Below, one piece after another: positions 55,600-64,000 of a stretch of 64,000 nt of DNA. The position numbers and the translations under genes are program-made. Origin of the DNA: Parelaphostrongylus tenuis (lineage: Eukaryota; Nematoda; Chromadorea; Rhabditida; Metastrongylidae); NCBI GenBank assembly GCA_019055375.1, contig JAHQIW010005527.1, positions 1-64,000 of the forward strand. The letters are read 5' to 3'. Below the pieces are notes generated by a model. It saw only the letters and a program-made list of their open reading frames with translations, did no database searches and was not told the origin of the DNA. Positions within the stretch are counted from its first letter, which is position 1, and every line of letters starts with the position of its first letter.

Positions 55600-55985
55600 A
55601 TCAACTTAAAGAACTCTTGACATGCCTCTTTATCTTCATCGAACGATTCAGACTTTGTCGGCTGCCCTGAACGAGGTTGTCTTCGATGTCACGATCTCCG
55701 GCACTGAAGCAGCAGATTTCCTTTTCTGCTTTCCGCTTCAACTTTGTTGATTTGATCGACTGCAGCTCGATACGAAAGATCCCTTCTTCAATGATAACAG
55801 AATAAAATATGAAGTTTGATTGTATCTCTGGACATGACGGAAGCTTGTAACAAAGTGAAAATAAAGGCGAATAATGTCCAGGCCTTCAATTGGAAAACCT
55901 CACATAAGAAACTGTGAAATTCCAATGATCTGCATGGGAGTTATCTCATGCTTATCAAAGTTCCCAGAACTTTCATCCCAACTGT
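55600..55985 (-). mobile_element. Mariner-type transposon relic
   Basis: The minus strand starts with a terminal segment TTGGGATGAAAGTTCTGGGA (about 55981-55962), matching the start of the relic at 35580-36240. An ATG frame MSRDTIKL lies near 55840, and later CCFSAGDRDIEDNLVQGS corresponds to the YWFQRF.AGDRDLEDKPRSG region at the end of the mariner DNA-binding domain, followed by a continuing open stretch to about 55610. The catalytic domain is missing. Confidence 0.65.
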
Positions 55986-57544
55986 AGTATCACATCGAAG
56001 GTCTACTGGAAGTCTGAGGGAAGGACGGAAAATGTCTCTTGCTCAAAGAGTTGAAATATGCATCCTGATAACAAGATTGCAGCGATAAAGGCAGAAAGCA
56101 GTTATCAGATGAATTTTATAGTGGATTGAAGATGAAGGAACTGATTGCAATCTTGTTTTTATGCCTAGGATTGCGAAAAATAATGCAATAGCTACGTTAT
56201 GATTGAGTAAACAGCAATAATAAGTTTGTAAGTGATCTCAAATGGTTCAGGCGCAACACTGCAATGAAATAACAATCTTACGTCTTTCAAATTATAATGA
56301 TCATATGGGTTTTCCTTGTCAAGCATACGATAACACAGCCAACAAAACATAGCGTCGCAGTTAGAGCGTTGCACTTCATTACATCCACCAGAATTCTGAA
56401 CAACACAATCCCTAAGATATATTACATGTTGCGGATGTAAATGAAGTATCGGAGAATGTAAACCTCAATTTGAACGCGGCATCGCAAACATGGTTTGCTG
56501 TTCCCTTCGATCCATCCCTTATTATGTACTGTATCCATTACTTCTCAAAATGGGATAAAAATTATCAGCATCGTAAATGAACCAAGGAAGAACGTTAAAT
56601 GAACATTTGTAAAGATACTCCCGCATTATAAGATAAACAACATTTATATGTTCATGTCACTAACATCTATATGACACGTTACCACAAATTACTATGCGGA
56701 TTTCAACACGTCTTAGCACGCAATTTTTTGGCTGAGCAAAAACGTTTGGGAGATCTTCAAAGGTTTTATTTATATGCGCAAATTAACAACAAAAATAACA
56801 ACAACTGCTCTTCGAAACATAGAACACTATTGTGCAGGTCTTCATGCCATTCTTCTTCCTCTTGTTCTTACGAACAAAGTCATTCGTGCAACTTGTTGAG
56901 AACACTCCGCTGCAGACCACCAAGCTCTTCAGCCCAATCACAATTGCTCAGTGAAAGCTAGGCATCCAAAGCGACTTTCGAGTCACCTTCATCCACAGCA
57001 GATGCCCAGCCAAAAGGAGGCATGTCTTCGTCATCAAAATCCGTCGTTCAGTTAGTCAAACCATGTGTCCATAGTCGATTTTGTCGCACTTTAACACCTT
57101 CACCCTCATTAATCTCATCGACGGCTTTAAGGATCGTTAAACTTTTTTAATGGTGGAGCAAAATAGGCAAATCATGCTGCTAACTTGTTGATTCTGCGGA
57201 CCCACGCTGGGCGTGTTCACCAGCCTCACTAGTCTCCACCTCCTCTGCGCGATTAGTCGCCAACTACAGTACTGCCTTTCGTCTGAAGACTCGCAGCCTA
57301 AGTTTTGGACTGATGCACGTGTGGTCTTGCAATTAAAAGTAGTACTATACTCAGCGAATAATAGAAGCAAGAGAGGTGGAGTCGTTTCCACGCTAGCGGA
57401 CACGTCCAGCGAATGTTTATGGAAGCGAACCGGTTAAATGGGCATTTTAGAGCTGAAATTAATGAACTGGGTAAATACATATGCAAAACTACCATTAAAA
57501 AGCTGTAGAGAGACATCACAAAATAAAACTTTCAAAAAATTCCC

Positions 57545-57572
57545 AGAACTTTCTGATCAACCTAATAGTTTC
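57545..57572 (-). repeat. Mariner-like terminal sequence
   Basis: On the minus strand CAGAAAGTTCTGGGAA matches the terminal sequence of the relics at 55985 and 36236. Sequence internal to it (toward 57300) shows no transposase text that I can recognise, so it may be a MITE-like end. Confidence 0.4.
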
Positions 57573-57798
57573 CTGCACTCATCCCTGTAAGCTTTAAACA
57601 CTTCTCGTGTCGTTTCTGATGCTGCTTCAATATTTCGTCTTCTTTGTGACTGTCGTAGAATGCTGGTCGAGGTGACGTTCTTGCAACTCTAAGGTTGAAG
57701 TAGTCTAGGTAAGATGTTCCGTAGGCGGTCCTTGACTGATTATAAGAGTGTGTCAAACCATTGCCTTGCCTATAACATTGTTTCCCAATACACGGCAC
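57562..57798 (-). CDS. Possible terminal exon, unknown product
   Basis: A protein-like minus-strand frame follows an acceptor-like TGTTATAG at about 57774. It contains GNGLTHSYNQSRTAYGTSYL, ARTSPRPAFYDSHKEDEILK and HQKRHEKCLKLTGMSAGNY before a TAG. The stop lies at the junction with a mariner-like terminal sequence, so the natural C-terminus may have been altered by insertion. No family is recognised and upstream exons were not identified. Confidence 0.3.
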   Translation of the reverse strand: MPCIGKQCYRQGNGLTHSYNQSRTAYGTSYLDYFNLRVARTSPRPAFYDSHKEDEILKQHQKRHEKCLKLTGMSAGNY

Positions 57799-58553
57799 TA
57801 CTAACCAATATGCTACCCACTCCCCATACTACATGTTTACTAAGGAATTTAAAGACAAGGAATCGAACTGTTCCAACGAGTTCTTCAATGTTTCTGTAGA
57901 TTTCATTTCATTAAACATCGAAATTTTCTTCGAATTTACATCGATATTACATTTGTACCACCGTCCATAAATTATTAGTCTATGATGACTGCTTGAGTTC
58001 AAAAGTGGGTCAAAACAGATGGGATGCACAAGATCAGGCTCGGAGTTTTAATGATGAATTTCAGCCAATGGTTCTCTCTCTTCACGTTTGATTTTCAATA
58101 GGAACCAGTAGCTTCATGGCTGCTTTTCGATAGCTGCCACTTTAACGCATTCACTTTGAGTGAGGTAAAGGGCTTTTTCCGGGATTGCATATATGTGGCC
58201 TTATCTGCGATCTTGAACGTTTAAGCACATGAGAGGATTTCAGCAATCCGACACATGACCTTCTCATCAATTATCACTATAAAGTCCCCCATGAAATAGT
58301 TTTTCTTAAGAGTCATTCTTCAAAGGAGCGCAGAAAAACATCGATTTTTTTTATTAACAAACAGTTATGCTGCATACAGATTTTCCAGGCGTAGATCGAG
58401 GTAAGAAGTGAATGTCCAAGAAAATGTTCAAAGATTTGTTTTTTATTCTCTATACAAAGCCCACCATGCTCTTACATTCGATTCAAGCCGATCATGGAAT
58501 CTGTTATGAAACTCGGTTGCCCATCATGTTGACCTCTTCATTAGGACAAGCAC

Positions 58554-58728
58554 ATATCAGTAGTATTTCTGTTCAGCAGCTCCGAGGTGTTAAATATATA
58601 TTAAGCAGCCACGATTGTTGTACTATTTATGCTGTACCTATGCTTCACTGTGTTGTACTGCATTACCAGTACTCAATAAATACTACATTTAACACCTCGG
58701 GACTGCTGAACAGAAATACTACTGATAT
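58554..58728. repeat. 42 bp inverted repeat (foldback)
   Basis: Arms 58554-58595 and 58687-58728 are near-perfect inverse copies (CAGTAGTATTTCTGTTCAGC / GCTGAACAGAAATACTACTG plus GAGGTGTTAAA / TTTAACACCTC), separated by about 91 bp. The ACACCTCG block is shared with PLE-associated ends at 42745, 50090 and 51430. The plus-strand open frame across it (58412-58750) is therefore unlikely to be a gene. Confidence 0.8.
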
Positions 58729-59289
58729 ATTCCTACTACGCCGAGGTTAATTGAACGTCGGAAATGAGAGTTACTTCAAGACAAGCACAGCTAAAGCATT
58801 CAAAAATTGTATTGACATGATACCTGCAGATTGTTCATTTCAAAAAATCGCTGAAGCCATTTGTAAGCATTCTGTTCCGTCTGCTGAATTCCACTTCGCA
58901 ATCATCCGTTGTTTATCTACTGCAATAGTCAAGTGTCGTCTAAGCACGTTGAATGACCTATAAAACATTTCACCCCTAACAAGAGTCGAATCCGTGTTTT
59001 ATCCATGTCAATTGCGCAAGTACCATCATTCCACCATGGCCACCGCATTGCTTCCACTTCTTCTTTGCTGTAACCCTTCAGAGACCAGGAGGGCTTCCTT
59101 AATGCTCACCGGGCAACGTCAAATCTCACTCAGCTACCGTAGTGGCAGCGTCTTGTTTCGTGGGAAAGCGCGCAGACAGCCATACATGTATGCTTAGACG
59201 TGTAAATGCCGCCTACCTCTCAACCGTGGTCCTCAAAATGATAAACCATTGATGTGTGAGCGACCGACCCTCAACGGCTTTAGTCTGGT

Positions 59290-59365
59290 AAGCGGCGGCC
59301 TCGGTGGTGTAGTGCTAGTACACGCTCCTGGTGTGGATGAAGCGCGGGTTCAACTACAATCAGGG
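59290..59365 (+). repeat. tRNA-like SINE head
   Basis: CTCGGTGGTGTAGTGCTAG is box-A-like and GCGCGGGTTCAACTAC is box-B-like at about the right spacing. There is no acceptor pairing, and the element is not followed by a recognisable SINE body. Confidence 0.45.
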
Positions 59366-59433
59366 GTCGAATGTGCATATCACCCAGCATTCTCAAAGGT
59401 ATAATAAGAACATCGTAACATTATTGAAAGGCA

Positions 59434-59763
59434 TTAAATCGACGACAATAGTCGCATGTCATTTGGAACAGAGAGTTCTATAAGAATTAAACAATTTTGA
59501 ATAACGAAATAGAAGTGAGTCAATAAAGCGATGTATAAAATCACCGGTTTAGAAGTGGCATCCATGTAATTCATGGTAGGCACGAAAGCAAAGAGCACGG
59601 AAGTAATAACCGCACATTCCGCAGCTAGCCAAATTGGTAAAAAATAGTTTAAAGATAGGACTTCGACGAAGAAAAGCAGCAAAAGAAAGATGGTAACAAG
59701 ACAGAAAAGCAACCAAGGCTTGCTCAAGAAATATGCGTTCACATCGCTTGTATTCTGTTTCAA
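59434..59763 (-). CDS. Possible membrane-protein exon
   Basis: This 109-codon minus-strand frame has three strongly hydrophobic segments: WLLFCLVTIFLLLLFFVEVL (residues about 18-37), a second near VITSVLFAFVPTM (about 53-65) and a third VILYIALLTHFYFVIQNCLI (about 74-93). It starts with MKQNTSDVNAYFLSKP. Such spacing could be part of a small multi-pass protein. AT-rich DNA can produce hydrophobic frames by chance, and no linked exon was found. Confidence 0.3.
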   Translation of the reverse strand: MKQNTSDVNAYFLSKPWLLFCLVTIFLLLLFFVEVLSLNYFLPIWLAAECAVITSVLFAFVPTMNYMDATSKPVILYIALLTHFYFVIQNCLILIELSVPNDMRLLSSI

Positions 59764-61189
59764 CTACATTGCTAAATCATGCGAATCAACAAATATCAGA
59801 CGGTTCATGCATGATGTATTAAGTTGGTTTAAAAATAATTGTGGCCCCACATGGTAACTTCGCCTAAAAAGTGCTTTTGCAGAAACCTAAAATTGTTATA
59901 TAGAGCATAATTTTCAGTACATATCTTCTCTGTGATATCTGGAATAACCTGCTGAGAAGCCGCCGCACTGCAACAAGTGGCTAAACAACCTAGGGGTCAA
60001 ATTTCAAATTAGGCACTTTCCTACGCAAATAGTAAGAAAGATAAAAAAAAAATCTCCTACCTCTTGGTTATCCAGAATCTCGAAAAAGTAGGCAGCAACA
60101 CACTCCTTACAGAATGTATGCTGACACGGTCTGAACTGTAAACACTGTTAACCCGTCTTGTTCTAAAAGCAGACCTAAACAAAAGGCTTTTGTCTCTCTT
60201 TTGAGGGAAACCTTTCGCCTCTTACCGACCTCATAGTCATATCAACTCGACCGAAAGTGAAAATCTCTGACTGAGCACTAGGATTAGCTACACGTCGTAA
60301 CGATTCAATACTTTGTGTGTTCTGAAATAACAAAATAAGGGAGCTCAAGCAAGTTTTACCTTCAAAATATTTGGGAATTGAAAGGAAACTCTATAGAAAC
60401 GTAAATTTCACCCCATAGAAGGTATCATCAATGCAAAGCTTCGTCAATCAGGAAGAATGCTCCTAACAATATCGGCGATTGCTTCACAGCAAAAAAAGTA
60501 GAACACCCATACCAAAACTCTTAATGCAAACTTCTTCAAGCTTGCTATTTATAATTGAGATCTGAAAGAAAAGACGTTAGCCGATAAGCCCTGTACACAA
60601 AAATCTACGGCAAGCTTTCTATAGAAAGTGCATTATCAAGTAAAACTCATGGTTTTGTTTTGTGAAAAATCGAAAAAGCCGCTCACTGCATTTCGGTACG
60701 CAAGATATAAAGCAGAAATATTTTACAAACTTTTCTTATATGCGATGGTCGCTCGACGTAAGTAGTCTCAAGACTACGAAAGGCTCTGTAGGCTAAATCA
60801 TCGAAAGGTCTGTCAAACGATTACAGAAGAAGACACACTGAGCTCAGGGCGCGTGCAGCGTTCTCTGCGAGGAACGTGGTCGACTAATCGATCCCGCACT
60901 CGAGGCTCACAAAACCTTCGATCTCTTCAGGACCCCGAATTGGTGCCAGTTTTGTCAGGGAATGTAGCAGCACTGACCCTAAAGTTCGGCAAGCCACGGA
61001 GATTTATGACATCTCAACGATGCTTGAATAAGAAGAACACATGGCGCATCCGACAGGGACTGCTCATCATCGTGAGCGTTATCCTCTATTTTTCATATTA
61101 ACATTTTACTTGATCTGTCATCGCAGTGCTTTTCTTTTCATCACTGCGCGGATCCCAGTACTTCTACCATTCAATTCGTTTTTCGTCTT

Positions 61190-61390
61190 CTTCTTGAGTG
61201 GTGTAGAATACCAGTTGAGCGAGTTTTCCTGCAGTCTCAAGGATAGCCTGGCTGTGGCATTCCATAAGACGTTGCTGTTGACTGCCTGAGAGAATAGGGG
61301 ATGGAGCTCGGTCCACGGATACCGCGACGTTAATCACAATCACTCGGCCACGGTCCTCCACTAATGCTAGCCAGTTATAAAATTTCCTCG
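61190..61390 (-). repeat. tRNA-derived SINE, family 2
   Basis: The minus strand reads GGACCGTGGCCGAGTG (about 61360-61345) with a class-II-tRNA-like start, continuing through CGCGGTATCCGTGGACCG, TCAACAGCAACGTCTTATGG and AATGCCACAGCC. It aligns with 45380-45590 and more weakly with 41200-41395. Confidence 0.65.
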
Positions 61391-61575
61391 ATGTCCACTT
61401 CGGGAGAAGGGCGCCGACCTGTGTCGCTAAGCTAGATAGCGCATATTCTAATGACGGTCTGAGACGCAAAAAGAAACAAAAAAATCCGCGTTCCGCATGT
61501 TTGAAACTTAATTCTGAATTGATGTATGTTAATGAACTTTGAAGATTATGATGGAGAAACTTAAATTTATCAGTT

Positions 61576-62025
61576 GTGATGCATGCGGACTACATCCACA
61601 CGATTACAAGACTCATCGAAGTTTCACGAGAGTACAAACAACCACTCTGTCTCACTTTCATCGATCTGAAGAAAGCCTTTGATTCAGTGGAAACAGAAGC
61701 AGTTATAGAGGCTCAGGATAACCAGGGCGTCCCTACTCGGTTCATAATAATTCTTCGTGAGCTTTATGAAGATTTCACGACTAAAATATCTCCATTCTAC
61801 AACAATATCACCATTGACGTAAGAAGAGGGGTTCGACAAGGCGATACAATCTCGCCAAAACTATTCACTGCCACCCTACAAAACGTCATGCGAACATTAG
61901 AATGGGACGAAATGGGAGTGAAAATTGACGGTCGACAACTGAACCATCTTCGCTTTGCTGACGAAATCGTTCTCATAACACCAAACATCAACATCAACAT
62001 CAACATTTTTGTGAATTTTTTGTGA
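61576..62025 (+). pseudogene. RTE reverse transcriptase fragment with altered catalytic site
   Basis: This 149-codon plus-strand frame covers RT motifs from IHTITRLIEVSREYKQPLCL and FIDLKKAFDSVETEAVIEAQ (motif A) through ISPFYNNITIDVRRGVRQGD and TISPKLFTATLQNVMRTLEW to LRFADEIVLITPN. Motif C FADD has become FADE, losing the second catalytic Asp. The fragment ends in a short ATCAAC-rich microsatellite (61987-62008) where RTE similarity stops. Both ends are truncated, so the piece is inactive. It is close in sequence to the minus-strand RTE at 8410-9488. Confidence 0.92.
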
Positions 62026-62554
62026 AGCTGCAACTTGTCTCATGGAAGGCCTTCATAATGATGATAAAAAATTGTAGGTATTTTGGACGTTTCAATCTGT
62101 AGGTCTGCAGTTTTGCGGGTTGGGTCGTGCTTATAGGAGAATGAGAAACGATTTTCAGTTGCGTTAATATTCGAAACAGCGATTTTGATATTGTAGCGCG
62201 AGAAAAAAGAATGCCTCATATCGAAAAAAGAGTGACAGCAAAGTGTGACCTCGGTGATTAGGGTAGCGCCCCAGGTATGAGTGGAAAACTGGTTCAACTC
62301 TGTCTGAGATCGAATATGCTACATATCACTCAGCATTCCTGGATATATAATTACTGCTCCATAACAAGACCTTTAGAGAGGTAAAATGAAGTTTCCTTGA
62401 ATATTATAAGGCATAGAATTTTTTTCTTCCAATCACATATCTTATTCAACTTATTTACTGTAAACTGGGCATTCATAACTGATCTGTTCTTCAGTAACAT
62501 CTTTCATATTAGATTAAGCCAAACAGAGATATCATACCGTACGTTTGCGAGTGT

Positions 62555-63125
62555 TCTCCAATTACACGCTCTAATTTCCATATATCTCATAATTGCTATT
62601 TGAGCTAGATGTCATGTGGTCACTGACTGGGTTCTTGCACAGCCCGACACACGAGTTTTCGGCCTTGCAGACTCTGTCGGGCCTTCGTCTTTAGCCAGTT
62701 CTCTCGGTGACTCCCATACCCTTATTAAAGAGTATGCGACGACGAACGATTTGCACGTGCTCAAGAGCCCATCCACAGACCACGTGACATCTTGCTCAAG
62801 TGGTAATTATATATATATATATTGAAATTTGTGCGTGATCTTTGAAAAAACACTCGAAAAGTGCTGTATAACATTGCAAAAATACCAGCCACTATCTACT
62901 AAGTTTGCATCACTGCCGACCAAGTAATTTGTTTCACTTGACAAGATGTGTAAATTGTTCGACGTCACCTACCCTTTAAATGGTGATGGAGAACACCCGA
63001 GAAGATTGGCAAAAGACGAAAGGCTTGCCTGACTGACGAGGCTGCTCAAGGCCGAAACATACGTATCGGGTTGTACAAGAGCCCATTAACAGACCACATG
63101 ACATATAGCTCAAATAACGATTACG
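62555..63125. mobile_element. Family A hammerhead foldback element, copy 4 (old)
   Basis: This is a diverged foldback with end blocks ATTTGAGCTAGATGTCATGTGG (left, about 62599) and CCACATGACATATAGCTCAAAT (right, about 63096-63117). It has an internal fragment of the unit at 62770-62850 (GACCACGTGACATCTTGCTC). The left arm ribozyme (about 62636-62698, minus) has lost its CUGANGA strand. The right arm ribozyme (63027-63071, plus) keeps a full core with compensatory stem changes. It is the most diverged family A copy. Confidence 0.7.
63027..63071 (+). ncRNA. Type I hammerhead ribozyme (family A), diverged
   Basis: Stem I GCCUGA (63027-63032) pairs UCGGGU (63066-63071) in all six positions using wobbles. 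CUGACGA is at 63033-63039, stem II is GGCU-GCUCAA-GGCC (63040-63053), then GAAA, stem III A-U and C-G with loop AUAC, and triplet GUA with predicted cleavage after 63065. Relative to the consensus copy, stem II pair U-A became G-C and stem I changed on both strands without loss of pairing. The outer stem and UGUACA-like bulge (UUGUACA) also survive. Confidence 0.8.
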
Positions 63126-64000
63126 GGAAATAATGTAATTTCCGACCAATGATAAAATTTTGTTAGTTGCACCATTTTAATGCTTGTATGATATTCTGGA
63201 GTGGCTGTTAGATTTATTCCCTCAATTGTATGGGTCTTGCCAAACCTCTCCGTCAGGTTGAAAGTGGTTTAATCATGAGTATATTAAGAACAGAGTTTCC
63301 TCCTGCCTCATCATTACTAATCAATCATGTTTTTCTTTGTGGATTTAGCCCGCGACATATGAATAATGATTAGAAATTTATTCGGCTGCCTTTGCGACAC
63401 ATTTTGTCTTCTTCAGAGAGAATGGTTCTTTGGAGCCGACTCAAGCAAATATGTATAGTCATTCGTCCTCGTGTGGCCCTCATCTTTGTCTCGTTTAGGT
63501 CGAATCTTCTTTGGCTTTGGTGGATCACCTTTAGAATAAAGAACCTTGCTCGACGATATTCTCATATGCAGAACAATGATTGGTTCTAATGATAGCCCGC
63601 TGATAACATATGGTTTCTCAAATTTTTTCATCAACCTCTCGTTGTTTGGTTAGCCGCTTGGGAACCATGCGGGTCATATTTATCCATGGCTCATTTCGCG
63701 TACCAGAGTTTTAATCGGTGCACTCATAAAAAGTGGAAATTTGGGGATGATACTTGGGAAATTAGGTTTCCAAGAAAACATCATTAAAGACTTTTTTCAA
63801 CAAGAGAAACCAAACTTTTTCAAAAACGAACACATTTCCAACCGTTATTTACAATGGTTTTCTTTTTTTGACTCGTAATTTTATAGTCGTTTCCGTTTGA
63901 TAGCTTGAAAAGTAGCGATTTTCGTGGTATGCTTGGCTTGTAGTTCGATTTTCATACCACGTTTTCCTGACCACCAGAATAGAAGGTTTTGCAATCATAG
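63126..64000. other. Window end; no supported gene
   Basis: A short minus-strand frame at 63413-63634 (GDPPKPKKIRPKRDKDEGHT) is charged and unrecognised. A CUGAAGA-type motif with a GACA...UGUC stem at about 63386-63420 on the minus strand could be another hammerhead-like relic but lacks GAAA. Confidence 0.35.

Larger units (their letters stand above)
58729..61185. other. Mostly unassigned stretch
   Basis: It contains a tRNA-like SINE head at 59290-59365 and a possible membrane-protein exon at 59434-59763. Otherwise only short frames are present, including 60853-61101, which is arginine-rich and unrecognised. Confidence 0.4.

Noticed and set aside
63386..63420. Minus-strand CUGAAGA with a GACA...UGUC stem
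   Set aside because: The following strand reads GCAAAGGC rather than GAAACGUC; too degenerate to call a ribozyme.
1..64000. CRISPR array, prophage, operon or bacterial contamination
   Set aside because: No regularly spaced repeats, no long intronless genes, and pervasive eukaryotic retroelements with spliced genes.

Overview
This 64 kb window is almost certainly nuclear DNA of a nematode, most likely a strongylid (hookworm-like) species. The evidence is short exons separated by GT-AG introns with nematode-style acceptors (TTTTGCAG, TTTATAG, TTCTGTAG), several RTE-clade retrotransposon relics whose RT text is of the kind common in strongylid genomes, GIY-YIG-bearing Penelope-like elements (PLEs), mariner relics and tRNA-derived SINEs. 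The species call is inference. There are no rRNA genes, convincing tRNA genes, CRISPR arrays or bacterial genes.

Host genes. The only host gene family I can reconstruct is a plus-strand trio of paralogues with five exons in the same phases: copy 1 (9988-11565), copy 2 (exons 2-5 at 25669-26783, decayed exon 1 near 24661-24711) and copy 3 (47170-48991). Copy 3 reads through as 218 codons with a putative signal peptide. Copy 1 has two +1 shifts in its last exon and a lost splice donor. Copy 2 is intact in exons 2-5, but its first exon has lost its donor and its start. I do not recognise the family by name. A few other open frames that could be isolated exons are listed with low confidence.

Mobile DNA dominates the rest. 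RTE relics lie at 1-690, 1545-1640, 8410-9488, 25047-25560, 29235-31130 and 61576-62025. A Penelope-like element is present as two copies arranged head to head with no spacer (15220-17640 minus, 17641-19530 plus), and a third, diverged copy lies at 50088-51449. Mariner relics are at 35580-36240 and 55600-55985. tRNA-derived SINE families occur at 7125-7205, 32690-33000, 35360-35470, 36400-36500, 40930-41035, 45380-45590, 47440-47520, 51632-51936, 53055-53160, 59290-59365 and 61190-61390.

The most interesting content is a set of small foldback elements that carry complete type I hammerhead self-cleaving ribozymes. There are three sequence families: A (near 6.1-6.8, 37.7-38.3, 45.7-46.1 and 62.6-63.1 kb, plus a ribozyme-less palindrome at 33.8-33.9 kb), B (34.28-34.83 kb) and C (7.84-8.23 and 44.59-45.04 kb). 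Twelve copies keep the full CUGANGA...GAAA core, and eleven of these also keep a cleavable H17. Compensatory changes between copies preserve ribozyme helices. The best copies share one layout: one roughly 280-325 bp unit, a truncated direct repeat of the same unit broken in or near the ribozyme, then an inverted copy. This resembles retrozymes (small non-autonomous retroelements amplified through hammerhead-processed circular RNA). The PLEs here carry a degenerate hammerhead-like motif at their 3' ends and share the inverted arrangement, so PLE-driven mobilisation is a reasonable but unproven inference.
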